Shown: positions 39,603-47,814, counted from the first letter of the stretch. The stretch: 64,000 nucleotides of DNA from Rhodopseudomonas sp. BAL398 (GCF_033001325.1 NZ_CP133111.1:992001-1056000); one strand, 5' to 3'. The notes: generated from the letters alone by a model not told the origin. Made by a program: numbers and translations.

Positions 39603-40183
39603 GAGGCGGCCTCGGAATGGGTCGGTGTCGGGGCGATGCTGGGCGGCAGCGTGGCGTGGGTGAGCGGCGCTGCTCGCAGACCGGAGGCCAATGCCAGCTG
39701 GACCAGCGCCGCGCGGGCTGAGTCCGGACCGGGCTTGTCGCACAGGGCTTTCAACCGGCGCAGCGTCGAGGGCGGCAGGTTGGAGGCCGCGTCGCATTGC
39801 GGATCGACCTGGCCATCGCCCGGAACGATCGCCAGCGCGATGCCCTTGGCGGCGGCCATCGCGGCGACCCGCGCGACGGCGTCAGGCCAGGGCAGGCCGC
39901 CGCCCAGCCGGATCAGAATTCCGCGGGCCTGCGCCAGCGTGGTCGCGATCAGCGGCTCGCGCGCATGCGGATCGACGAGATCGCGCAGATTGGCCAGATG
40001 CAGGCGCGGCAAGCCATCAGCCGCGCGCGATGCTGCCGCGAAAGCGGCGAGGTCATCGTCGGCAAAGGACAGCACCACGAGTTCGGCGGCGGATTGCTCG
40101 AGGCCGGGCCGCGGCGAGACCGTTCGCTCGACTAAGTTGGCCGCTGGCGCCTGGCCAGGCGCGTGTTGATCGCAGTGATCCAT
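39599..40183 (-). CDS. Orphan N-terminal domain of cobaltochelatase CobN
   Basis: A 194-residue protein matching only the first 180 residues or so of CobN (normally about 1,250): AELVVLSFADDDLAAFAAA, LPRLHLANLRDL, GILIRLGGGLPW, GIALAIVPGDGQVDP and LPPSTLRRLKALCD. The large catalytic region is absent and the protein ends in a low-complexity Pro/Thr/Ala tail. The ATG at 40183 has GAGG 8-11 bases upstream and the frame is intact, so it is likely translated. It is the first gene after the B12 riboswitch. It could be the scar of a cobN-cobG deletion or a retained stand-alone domain. Confidence 0.75.
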   Translation of the reverse strand: MDHCDQHAPGQAPAANLVERTVSPRPGLEQSAAELVVLSFADDDLAAFAAASRAADGLPRLHLANLRDLVDPHAREPLIATTLAQARGILIRLGGGLPWPDAVARVAAMAAAKGIALAIVPGDGQVDPQCDAASNLPPSTLRRLKALCDKPGPDSARAALVQLALASGLRAAPLTHATLPPSIAPTPTHSEAAS

Positions 40184-40311
40184 AGGCAAGCCTCGTCGCC
40201 GGATGGGCCGCGCAAAGCGCGAGACCCAGACATGCGGCGAGCGGACCTGCACTCCGATCGACCAACGTCTTCACTCCGAAACACCCCGCCCGGAATGGCG
40301 AACAAAGCAGG

Positions 40312-40500
40312 CGACGGCAGGTTTCCTGGCTTGCGGGTCATCGCCGGCACCACCTTCCCAGGTCGAGACCCAGTGGTTTTCGGTGCAGGCTTTCCGCTCA
40401 CAGTTGCGGGGGCAGCTCCGGCTTGGTCCGGATCCGGCAACTTGCCGTATCCTGACACCCGGTATTCCCTTTTCGCCCTGTCCGCAGACAAGGCACCATC
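40312..40500 (-). promoter_or_regulatory. Cobalamin (AdoCbl) riboswitch
   Basis: Read on the minus strand, the segment begins with GATGGTGCC, then GGGCGAAAAGGGAA. It continues with the highly conserved GCTGCCCCCGCAACTGT and GAGCGGAAAGCC, followed by the B12-box elements CCACTGGG and CTGGGAAGG, and ends near CCGTCGC. Order and spacing fit a cobalamin riboswitch of normal size. It precedes the CobN-like fragment and the cobH-cobI-cobJ-cobL-cobE-cobM-cobA run, so B12 should shut off that operon. The genes upstream (CobZ-like pair) are not under it. The ends are approximate. Confidence 0.93.
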
Positions 40501-40599
40501 GGCTGCGGGTTCAATCTGACGGAAACGCCGGGAAGTCAATCCTCCACACGGCGCGATCGGCCGCGGCTTGCGCCCGATGGTCCTGCGGCTGCACCGATG

Positions 40600-41709
40600 T
40601 CACTCGTCGCCGCTGCGTCGCGGGCGCGCGCGCTCGATCGCGGCGCGTAGCAGCGCCAGCGATCGATACAACCCGTGGACCGCCTTGCTGACCGGCAGGA
40701 TGGCGAAGAAGCCGATCACGATGCCCAGATGCAGCGTCAGCACCAGCCCCATCGCCGCGGTCTCGCGCAGCGCCAGCACCGCAAGGCCGCTCCCGGCCAC
40801 CAAAGCGAGCAGGACCAGGAACACGATGTTAAGCCGAATCTCGGCGGCGGCGGAGAGGGCGCGGTCGGCGCGCCGTTCCAGCAGCAACAGCCCGCCGATC
40901 CCGATCAGCATCGTCACCCCACCGATGCCACCGGCCAGCACCGGCAGGCTGGTCAAGGAGTAGGGCGCCGCGACGGCGTAGACGTGATGATAGAATGCCG
41001 CGATCAGCGTCGCGGCGAGGCTGAACGCGAAGCCCGCCACCATCACGTGGTGAAACCATCGGCGTTGCTGGGAGAATTTCTCGTCGGCGTCGTTGCAACC
41101 GGGGCCGCCGCCGCCGAGATTGCGCAGCGTTACGATATCCAGCACCGCGGGATACAGCGCGCGCAAGATGGCCTTGGTCCCGGCGCGGGGGGTGATCGCG
41201 CGCCAATAGCTTGCCGCGCTGATGCCGATCGCCAGCATCGCCGACAGCAGCGTCGCCGCGGCGGCCCCGGCCATGATCGGCCACGGCACCACCCGATAGA
41301 ATGCGCCCGGGCCGTGATGGGCGGCAAACAGCACATTGGCCGGCACCAGCAGCAGCGTGGCGATCAGCATCGACGCGGTGATGCCGCCGACGATGGCGGC
41401 GACCACGCGGGCATTGGCGCCAAAGCCACGACCCAGCCAGCGCGGCCAAGCGTAGTCGGCATAGGAGCGCTGGCGCAATTCGGCCAGCGTGTTCGGCAGG
41501 TTGATCGCGAAATGATGCGGCGGCGCGTATTGGCAGGCGTACCAGCAGCCACGGCAGTTGTGGCACAGATTGGCCAGATAGGTGAGGTCGTTGGGCGCGA
41601 AATCATGCTTGCCGGCGATCGCCGGAAACACCGCGCACAAGCCGTCGCAATACATGCAGGCGGTGCAGATTCGCAGCACCCGCTCGGCTTCCAGGTCATC
41701 GGGCGGCAT
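40600..41709 (-). CDS. TcuB-like iron-sulfur/membrane protein, probable second half of split CobZ
   Basis: A 369-residue protein with two complete [4Fe-4S] motifs, CTACMYCDGLC (CX2CX2CX3C) near residue 15 and CHNCRGCWYAC near 50. A membrane domain follows with about six hydrophobic segments containing histidines that could bind haem (WFHHVMVAGF, FYHHVYAVA). It resembles TcuB/CitB of tricarballylate catabolism and the C-terminal half of Rhodobacter capsulatus CobZ. Its ATG at 41709 overlaps the flavoprotein gene by 14 bases. Location in a cob cluster that lacks cobG favours the CobZ reading. Confidence 0.85.
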   Translation of the reverse strand: MPPDDLEAERVLRICTACMYCDGLCAVFPAIAGKHDFAPNDLTYLANLCHNCRGCWYACQYAPPHHFAINLPNTLAELRQRSYADYAWPRWLGRGFGANARVVAAIVGGITASMLIATLLLVPANVLFAAHHGPGAFYRVVPWPIMAGAAAATLLSAMLAIGISAASYWRAITPRAGTKAILRALYPAVLDIVTLRNLGGGGPGCNDADEKFSQQRRWFHHVMVAGFAFSLAATLIAAFYHHVYAVAAPYSLTSLPVLAGGIGGVTMLIGIGGLLLLERRADRALSAAAEIRLNIVFLVLLALVAGSGLAVLALRETAAMGLVLTLHLGIVIGFFAILPVSKAVHGLYRSLALLRAAIERARPRRSGDE

Positions 41710-43084
41710 GACGCGCGGCCTCCTCGCCGGCGAGGCGTCCGAACACCGCCGACAATGTGACGCCGAGGCCGGCCAGATAGCCGCGGCCGAGCACATTCGC
41801 CGCCATGATCATGCCGGCCGCGAAGATGTTCTCGAAACGGCTGCCGTCGGATTTGATCACCCGCATCTGCGGATCGACGGCGACGCCGAAATGGGTGAAG
41901 GTCAGGCCCGGTCGCATCGGGTAGGCCGCGAAGGGCGGCACCGCGAGCGCGACCGCGCCATGCGATTTCGCCGGCGCCAACTGTGCGGTGCGCCGTTGGA
42001 TTAATTCGCCGCCGGCGATCGCGGCGTTGAAGCCGCGCGTCGTGGCTTCCAGCGCTGCCGGGTCGAGCCCGAGCTTGACCGCCAGCGCCGCGATGGAATC
42101 GGCCTCGATCGGCGGCAGCGCTGTCGGCAGCGCCCGCGCCCGGCCATGGGCGTCCATAATCAGATAGGCGATCTGGCCGGGGCATTGCGCGATCCGCTCG
42201 CCCCAGCGGGCATAATGCGTCTTGCGCGCGTCCTCGCCCTCGTCGTGGAAGCGCTGAGCGTTGCGGTCGACCACGATGCCGGAAGGGATCGCGGTGATGC
42301 GGGTGACGATGCCGCCGTCGACCGGCGGACCGCGGGCATCGACCGCAACGATGTGGCCTTGCGACGGATCGCCGACCGGCCTGGCGCCGGCATCGAGAAG
42401 CATCCGCAGCACCCGTCCGGTGGCATAGGGCGTTCCGCGGACCACCAGCCCGTCGGCGGCGTCGCCGAAGCTGTCGCGCAACCAGGCGCGATCGGATTGA
42501 TGGCCGCCGCAGCACAGCACGAGCGCCTTCGGGCTCACCAGTTCGGTGATGCCGCCTCGATCGATCACCACGTTCCCGCCTTGGCCATCGCTGGTCGGCA
42601 AAGCCACGACCTCACTGTCATAGCAGATCTCGATGCCGATCCTGGCGGCTGTGGCATAGAGCGCATTGATCATCGTCTTGCCGCCACCGAGAAAAAATGC
42701 GGTGCGCTGCGAATAAGGCATCACGCCGCAGCCTGGATCCTGCAATGCCACGCCATTGGCCTGCAGCCAGGGAGCGATCGTCGCTGAGCCGCGAATCAGC
42801 ACACGCGCCAGCGTCGCGTCGGTCGCGCCCCTTGTGACGCGGTGAAGATCGTTCATGAACGCGTCTTCGCCATAGCTGTCCGGGACGTAGCAATGCGCGG
42901 TGTCATGCATCAGGCGGAAATTGCGGGCGTGGCGGGTGTTGCCGCCGCGCAGGCTCAACGGCGCGTGTTCGACCAGGCGCACCGTGGCGCCGTGGCGTCG
43001 CGCCGCGATGGCGGCACACAAGGCCGCGCTGCCGCCACCGACCACCAGCACATCGATCTTGGTCGAGGCGGACACGGTGCTCAT
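41696..43084 (-). CDS. cobZ: TcuA-like flavoprotein, probable first half of split CobZ (precorrin-3B synthase)
   Basis: A 462-residue FAD-dependent oxidoreductase. The dinucleotide fold is VLVVGGGSAALCAAIAARRHGA, followed by FLGGGKTMINALYATAARIG, LCCGGHQSD and a final GMIMAANVLGRGYLAGLGVT. The family includes tricarballylate dehydrogenase TcuA and the N-terminal half of R. capsulatus CobZ, which replaces CobG in forming precorrin-3B. Because cobG is absent and the neighbours are cobH-cobM and cobF, CobZ is the better call. The ATG at 43084 is chosen by the MSTVSASTKIDVLVVGGG N-terminus. Confidence 0.85.
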   Translation of the reverse strand: MSTVSASTKIDVLVVGGGSAALCAAIAARRHGATVRLVEHAPLSLRGGNTRHARNFRLMHDTAHCYVPDSYGEDAFMNDLHRVTRGATDATLARVLIRGSATIAPWLQANGVALQDPGCGVMPYSQRTAFFLGGGKTMINALYATAARIGIEICYDSEVVALPTSDGQGGNVVIDRGGITELVSPKALVLCCGGHQSDRAWLRDSFGDAADGLVVRGTPYATGRVLRMLLDAGARPVGDPSQGHIVAVDARGPPVDGGIVTRITAIPSGIVVDRNAQRFHDEGEDARKTHYARWGERIAQCPGQIAYLIMDAHGRARALPTALPPIEADSIAALAVKLGLDPAALEATTRGFNAAIAGGELIQRRTAQLAPAKSHGAVALAVPPFAAYPMRPGLTFTHFGVAVDPQMRVIKSDGSRFENIFAAGMIMAANVLGRGYLAGLGVTLSAVFGRLAGEEAARHAAR

Positions 43085-43311
43085 GATCGCGTTCGATCGA
43101 TCATGTCGGGACCACATTGGTGTTAGGGGACGATCGCCGCACTGAGTGGAGCGGCGGCCTTGCATTGTCAACCGCGCGGCAAGGCGCGCTGCGTCCGACG
43201 ATCGGATAGCGCGGCTGCGCTTGCGTGCGGCGACCGACCATGCTCTGTCTTCGCCGCTTTCGGAGCGGAGCCGCGGCAATCGCCGCGCCGGGGCGGCAGA
43301 ACGGCCAATCG

Positions 43312-44067
43312 ATGCGAAAAATTCTGGTGATCGGCATCGGAGCCGGCGATCCTGACTTTCTGACGATCCAGGCGGTCAAGGCCTTGAATCGGGTCGACGT
43401 CTTCTTCGTTCCCGACAAGGGCGCCGAGAAGGCCGCGTTGCGAAACCTGCGCAGCGCGATCTGCGAGCGTTTCGTCGAGCGCGCGGATTATCGCACGGTC
43501 GCGATCGACGTGCCGCAGCGGGCGTCATCGGGCAATTATCAGGACGATGTCGATCGATGGCATGCGGAGCTTGCCGATCTGTATCAGCAAAGGTTCGAGG
43601 CGTGCCTTTCGGATGGTCAGGTCGGAGGCCTGTTGGTGTGGGGCGATCCCGCGCTTTACGACAGTACGCTGCGGATCATCGAGCGGGTGCGCGCCAAGGG
43701 TCTGGCGCTGGACTATGAGGTGATCCCCGGCATCAGCAGCGTGCAGGTGCTGGCCGCCAAGCACCGGATTACGTTGAACCAGATCGGTGAACCCGTGCTG
43801 TTGACCACCGGGCGCAAGCTCGCGGAGGGGTTTCCGGATGACGCCGGCAGCGTGGTGGTGATGCTGGACGGCACCCAGGCCTTTGCCCGGCTGCGCGATG
43901 CAAATCTGGAGATCTTCTGGGGCGCCCATCTCGGGACCCCCGACGAAATTCTGATCGCCGGACCACTCGACGAGGTCAAGGACAAGATCGCAACGATACG
44001 GCAGGAGGCGCGCCAGCGGCACGGCTGGATCATGGACGTCTATCTGCTGCGACGGGCCGATCGATAA
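43312..44067 (+). CDS. cobF: Precorrin-6A synthase (deacetylating)
   Basis: SAM-dependent C1-methylation with loss of the acetyl group, converting precorrin-5 to precorrin-6A; specific to the oxygen-dependent pathway. It has 251 residues from ATG 43312: MRKILVIGIGAGDPDFLTIQA, VDVFFVPDKG, GLLVWGDPALYDSTLRI, VIPGISSVQVLAAKH and LNQIGEPVLLTTGR. It is divergent from the CobZ-like pair with 227 bases between, in which I see no second B12 riboswitch. Confidence 0.95.
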   Translation: MRKILVIGIGAGDPDFLTIQAVKALNRVDVFFVPDKGAEKAALRNLRSAICERFVERADYRTVAIDVPQRASSGNYQDDVDRWHAELADLYQQRFEACLSDGQVGGLLVWGDPALYDSTLRIIERVRAKGLALDYEVIPGISSVQVLAAKHRITLNQIGEPVLLTTGRKLAEGFPDDAGSVVVMLDGTQAFARLRDANLEIFWGAHLGTPDEILIAGPLDEVKDKIATIRQEARQRHGWIMDVYLLRRADR

Positions 44068-44204
44068 AGCCGGGCCCGGACATCTGCTCAGGAGAATGAG
44101 CGGTCAAACGCTTGACTGCCGGGTGTCTTGGCTTCCGGGCGTTTGGGCCGGCAGGTTCAGCCCAGGCGGGGCTGCGCTTGATGCCAAATCTTGTCCCGCT
44201 TGGG

Positions 44205-44260
44205 AGCTAACCCAGGCTAGCGATTTCGTTAGGTGGCTAGCTCACCAAGCCGGGTTAGCT
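44205..44260. repeat. Inverted repeat in the cobF-zinc ribbon spacer
   Basis: AGCTAACCC (44205-44213) pairs exactly with GGGTTAGCT (44252-44260). Four more pairs (GGCT/AGCC) form inside after one bulged A. The loop contains two GCTAGC palindromes. The 259-base spacer around it holds no supported gene. It could be a remnant of a small mobile repeat or a structured RNA. Confidence 0.5.
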
Positions 44261-44326
44261 GAGTGCAAAGCGACGACCGTGCGTGGGCCCGATCCATCGA
44301 ACACAAAGTGGGCGGTCTGTGCGCGA

Positions 44327-44542
44327 TCAGCTGCAGACGATGCGCTTCATCGAATGCTTGGTTACGAATCCGTAACCGCAAGTATCACAGGTCCACAGAT
44401 AGCTGACGACGCTATCGGTCATGAAGGCGGATGCTTCTGCGGCAACCATCGAGTCAGCACAAACCGGGCAAGTCGGCAGCTCACTTCCACGCGGCGCGGG
44501 ACGAGGCATATTGGTCGACAGGACTTCAGCGAGTGCTGGCAT
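44327..44542 (-). CDS. Small zinc-ribbon protein, unknown
   Basis: A 71-residue protein with two CXXC knuckles, CPVC near residue 25 and CDTCGYGF near 52, forming a likely zinc ribbon, and a C-terminal cysteine. The ATG at 44542 is preceded by a strong Shine-Dalgarno (AGAGGAGGT), which supports expression over the overlapping plus-strand frame. I know no function; such proteins are scattered through Bradyrhizobium-type genomes. Confidence 0.75.
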   Translation of the reverse strand: MPALAEVLSTNMPRPAPRGSELPTCPVCADSMVAAEASAFMTDSVVSYLWTCDTCGYGFVTKHSMKRIVCS

Positions 44543-44952
44543 CGTGACCTCCTCTGAGATTCAAGTTGCCCAAACTATACACTCGGAACTCTGACGAAGT
44601 CGCAACATAAATGCGTTCGTTTTGAGAAAATCGATTCTGCATTGCAGCGGGTGATGAACTGATCGTGAGCGGCCGCAAGCGTGCTGCTAACTCATCCGGT
44701 TCCAATGCAAGAGCCGCTGATATCAGCCTCTTTCGGACCGCACTGACTCGCGGCGCGGGCGGCGGCGCGGCAATCGTCGTGCCTTTGTTTCGCCAGCACC
44801 GTTGATGGTGCGATGCGAACACGACGAGCGCGGCGCGGCATGATAGAAGGTCGCGAAATCGTGACGTCCTGCCGCAGCGCACACTGTCGAGGGGCCGCGC
44901 CAGGACGTCTGCGGTTTCAGTCCGACGTTTCACCCTTGCTTGAGAGAGATCC

Positions 44953-45195
44953 ATGTCCCAACCGCCGCGCCGCCCGCGTACTCTGAACGATGCCCGCACC
45001 GAGGCCGAAGCCGTGTTCAAGAAAGCCACCACCAAGGAGCCCGAGGCGCCGCCGAAGCCGACCGCGATCCCCGGCATCAAGGAGCAGGTGTCGCTGCGGA
45101 TCGATCAGGACGTGCTGGAGCATTTCCAGGAGGACGGCCCCGGCTGGCAGGACCGGATCAACGCGGCGCTGCGCAAGGCGGCAGGGCTGTCGTAG
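44953..45195 (+). CDS. BrnA/DUF4415-type ribbon-helix-helix protein
   Basis: An 80-residue protein. The C-terminal half VSLRIDQDVLEHFQ...GPGWQDRINAALRKAAGL matches the BrnA antitoxin/DUF4415 family, whose ribbon-helix-helix fold binds DNA and neutralises BrnT toxins. No brnT-like toxin gene lies on either side: upstream is a gene-poor stretch and downstream a convergent transporter. It is therefore an orphan antitoxin or a stand-alone regulator. Confidence 0.8.
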   Translation: MSQPPRRPRTLNDARTEAEAVFKKATTKEPEAPPKPTAIPGIKEQVSLRIDQDVLEHFQEDGPGWQDRINAALRKAAGLS

Positions 45196-45202
45196 CCCGC
45201 GC

Positions 45203-46075
45203 TCAGCTTGCTGTGCGGGCCGGCGTCACGCGCTTCAGGTTCAGCAGATTGCCCGACAGGATCAGCACCGCGCCGAGCGCGGTGTAAAGATCGATCCGCT
45301 CGGCATAGAGCAGCCAGCCGGCGGTGGCGGTCAGCGGCACCCGCAGGAAGTCCATCGGCACCACCACGGTGGCATCGGCATAGAGCATCGCCCGCGCCAT
45401 GCAGTAATGCGAGAAGGTGCCGCAGAACGCGATCACCACGATCCAGCCCCAGGCATAGGCGCTCGGCCAGTGCCAGAAATACAGCGCCGGGGCGAAGCCG
45501 ATGACCGACTGGATCACCAGCATCCAGAAGATGATCGTCAGCGTGGTGTCGGTCCGGGTCAGCGATTTGACCAAGGTGATGGAAATGCCGAAGCCGACGG
45601 CGCCGGCCAGCGCGATCAACTGTCCCGGATTGACCGTGCCGGTTTCGGGACGCACGATCACCACCACGCCGATCAGGCCGAGTATGATCGCGCAGACCTT
45701 CCAGAAGGTCATATGTTCGCCGAGGAACGTCACCGCCAGGATCGCGATCCAGATCGGCATGGTGAATTCGATCGACACCACCTGGCCCAGGGGAATCATC
45801 GTCAGCGCGAAGAACCAGCAGCTCTGCGCCGCATAATGCACGATATTGCGCGCGACATGATGGGCGCCGCGCGCCGACCGCATCGCGGCAAAGCCGCCGG
45901 CGGCATGAACCAGCGGATATAGCATGACGAAGCCGATGGTGGAGCGCAGTTCCATGATCTGGAACACGTTCAGCTCGCGCGTGGTCTCGCGGCCGGCGAT
46001 CGCCACGATCAACATCAGCGTGAGCCACCCTGCCATCCATAGCGCAGCCCTGGTGGTGGAAGGCTTTCGGGTCAT
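45203..46075 (-). CDS. EamA/DMT-family transporter
   Basis: An inner-membrane exporter-type protein of 290 residues with about ten hydrophobic segments in two EamA halves (LWMAGWLTLMLIVAIAG, WIAILAVTFLGEHMTFW, GIVVIVRPETGTVNPGQL-like ILGLIGVVVIV, VPMDFLRVPLTATAGWLLYAE). The substrate cannot be inferred. Start MTRKPSTTR at 46075; the frame extends 28 codons further without a family match. Its 3' end is 7 bases from that of the convergent DUF4415 gene. Confidence 0.88.
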   Translation of the reverse strand: MTRKPSTTRAALWMAGWLTLMLIVAIAGRETTRELNVFQIMELRSTIGFVMLYPLVHAAGGFAAMRSARGAHHVARNIVHYAAQSCWFFALTMIPLGQVVSIEFTMPIWIAILAVTFLGEHMTFWKVCAIILGLIGVVVIVRPETGTVNPGQLIALAGAVGFGISITLVKSLTRTDTTLTIIFWMLVIQSVIGFAPALYFWHWPSAYAWGWIVVIAFCGTFSHYCMARAMLYADATVVVPMDFLRVPLTATAGWLLYAERIDLYTALGAVLILSGNLLNLKRVTPARTAS

Positions 46076-46283
46076 GGCAACGCGCTGTGAGGGGTGACAG
46101 CGCGGAACGCGCCAAGACGGGCTCACAGGCTCTATCTGCGAGATCGACCGGCTTGGCAACCGCCGCGGCGGGACGGCTTGAGCGAATTCCGGAGGTCAAT
46201 TTGATGCGATGCGGGAGAGCCGGCCTTGCGGCGCTGGTGGCTTTGGTCCAACAAGCCGGCGACCAATTGCAAGGATGTCATCG

Positions 46284-46484
46284 ATGACGCAGCGATCCAC
46301 TTCGGCCAATTTCGTCACCGCCTTCGCCACCGGCTGGCCCGAAGCCCAGCCCGACCTGATGGTGCTGTCGCTGACCACTCATGAGGGCGTTCAGGATTTC
46401 GCCTTCAACAAGGAGCAGGCGCTGCTGATCGCCAAGACCATCAAGCAGACCGCGGCTCAGTTGGTCGAACCGAAGAAATCCTGA
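46284..46484 (+). CDS. Small conserved-looking protein, unknown
   Basis: A 66-residue acidic/amphipathic protein (MTQRSTSANFVTAFATGWPE ... EGVQDFAFNKEQALLIAKTI). No motif, signal peptide or membrane segment is recognised. The coding style (codon bias, defined ATG at 46284) suggests a real gene. It stands alone between two divergent/convergent minus-strand genes. Confidence 0.6.
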   Translation: MTQRSTSANFVTAFATGWPEAQPDLMVLSLTTHEGVQDFAFNKEQALLIAKTIKQTAAQLVEPKKS

Positions 46485-46524
46485 TCCAATCGGCTGGACG
46501 CAGGTCGCGCGCCGGGCAGGGCCA

Positions 46525-46875
46525 TCACTGGCGGGAGGCTTCCCAGCGTCCGCTGCAGGGGATGCCGCCGGAGGCGCCGTTCCACTTGCCGGCCCCGGTG
46601 TTGCCGCTGAGCTGACCATTCGCGTAGGTTCCGCGAATCGTAACCCGGACGTTGCCGGCGCGGCCGACCCGGCCGGAGACCTCGGCGTCCGACGCCGTGA
46701 TCTTGCCGTCCGTCACCGTCAGCGGATAGCGCGCCGACGGCTCGCAGCTGCCGGCCTTGGTAATGACCGTCACTGTCCACAACCCGTCAAATGCCGTCTC
46801 CGCCATCGCGGAACCGACCGGAATCCCAGCCGCCGCGACGGAAGCGACGAGCAGACGAAGGCTGTTCAAGCGCAT
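46525..46875 (-). CDS. Small exported protein, unknown
   Basis: A 116-residue protein with a signal peptide (MRLNSLRLLVASVAAAGIPVGSAMA, cleavage near 25). The mature beta-rich domain starts ETAFDGLWTVTVIT and ends with a repeated strand pattern (GTYANGQLSGNTGAGKWNG, CSGRWEASRQ). Two cysteines may form a disulfide. An ATG at 46875 follows AGGGGAT; a TTG one codon earlier is in frame. The family looks like small periplasmic proteins common in Bradyrhizobium-type genomes, function unknown. Confidence 0.75.
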   Translation of the reverse strand: MRLNSLRLLVASVAAAGIPVGSAMAETAFDGLWTVTVITKAGSCEPSARYPLTVTDGKITASDAEVSGRVGRAGNVRVTIRGTYANGQLSGNTGAGKWNGASGGIPCSGRWEASRQ

Positions 46876-47035
46876 CAATTAAATCCCCTGAATTGGATGG
46901 GCACCCGACAAGGCGCCCTGATATGCGAAGTCTGCTGTGTGAAGTTTGTTGCAATGCAGCAAAATATCTCTCGGTGTCAACGGGCTACCATCGACAATGT
47001 TCCATAAATTTCCTTTATTGGCTTAGCGCTGCGGC

Positions 47036-47626
47036 TCAATCCGCCAGTTTCGGCGCATTGGTGGCGAATTGCTCATCCTGCGGCTGGGCCGGCAGTTCGC
47101 CATTTTCCTTCGCCGAATCGATCACCTGGGCCAGCAATTTCTGACCGAGCGGAGCGAGGGCGCGCTCCCATAATTCGCGGGCGGTTTCGCCCTTCTTGAC
47201 GAAGCACCATTCCTGGGCGGCGATCGCGCCGGCGTCCATCTGGTCGGCCAGATGATAGATCGTGCCGCCGGTGACCGGATCGCCTTCGCGGATGGTCCAT
47301 TCCACCGCGGCGATGCCGCGGTGACGTGGCAGCAGTGAGGGGTGATAGCCGATGCCGCCGAGCCGGGCGGCCGCCAAGGCGCCGCGGCTGATCCTTGCAT
47401 GGCTGTGGGCGGTCACGATCAGATCGGTATCGGAGGCGATTTCCGAGGCCTCCACGCGCTTCGGGTTGGCCTGGACCGTCACCTCGACGCCGGCGGCCCG
47501 CGCCGCAACGGCAAGCCGGTCCTCGGGATCGGTGACCACGACCCTGACGATGTCGATGCCATGCTGGCGCAGCATGGTGAGGGTTGTCGCTCCGAAATGG
47601 CGAGAGCCGACCAGGGTGATGCGCAT
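47036..47626 (-). CDS. Formyltransferase-family protein (10-formyl-THF type)
   Basis: A 196-residue protein with the formyltransferase fold: RITLVGSRHFGATTL, TAHSHARISRGAL, YHPSLLPRHRGIAAVEW and TGGTIYHLADQMDAG. The active-site His and Asp are present. The residue before them that is Asn in PurN and Fmt (NIHPSLLP) is replaced (IGYHPSLLP). The same YHPSLLPRHRG wording is found in the hydrolase domain of 10-formyltetrahydrofolate dehydrogenase. It is shorter than Fmt (about 310), so the substrate is unclear: a sugar-nucleotide or folate-handling activity is possible. Start MRITLVGS at 47626. Confidence 0.8.
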   Translation of the reverse strand: MRITLVGSRHFGATTLTMLRQHGIDIVRVVVTDPEDRLAVAARAAGVEVTVQANPKRVEASEIASDTDLIVTAHSHARISRGALAAARLGGIGYHPSLLPRHRGIAAVEWTIREGDPVTGGTIYHLADQMDAGAIAAQEWCFVKKGETARELWERALAPLGQKLLAQVIDSAKENGELPAQPQDEQFATNAPKLAD

Positions 47627-47814
47627 GATATTCCTGTTCGACAGCGAGAATGGGCTTTGCTGACGCCGCTGCCGAGAGAGCCGCGGATGAACAGGCAAAA
47701 AGGCAGGTTTGACGCTAACACTGGCAGGGGACCCGCGTCCACAGTCAGTTACCTGCGTGCGTAACCTTGCCGGTTATCGTCCGGATTGATCGCAGGACCG
47801 CCCGGTGACACCGA

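Noticed and set aside
39602-39797. Longer cobH start using the upstream open frame
   Set aside because: The extension reads the CobN-like gene in another frame and has no match to the precorrin-8X methylmutase N-terminus.
40600-43084. Calling the pair tricarballylate dehydrogenase TcuA/TcuB
   Set aside because: No tcuC transporter or tcuR regulator is nearby, while cob genes flank both sides and cobG is missing. CobZ fits better, though sequence alone cannot fully exclude Tcu.
44096-44557. 153-codon plus-strand open frame after cobF
   Set aside because: It overlaps the zinc-ribbon gene, which has CXXC motifs and a strong ribosome-binding site on the other strand, and the plus-strand product has no recognisable pattern.
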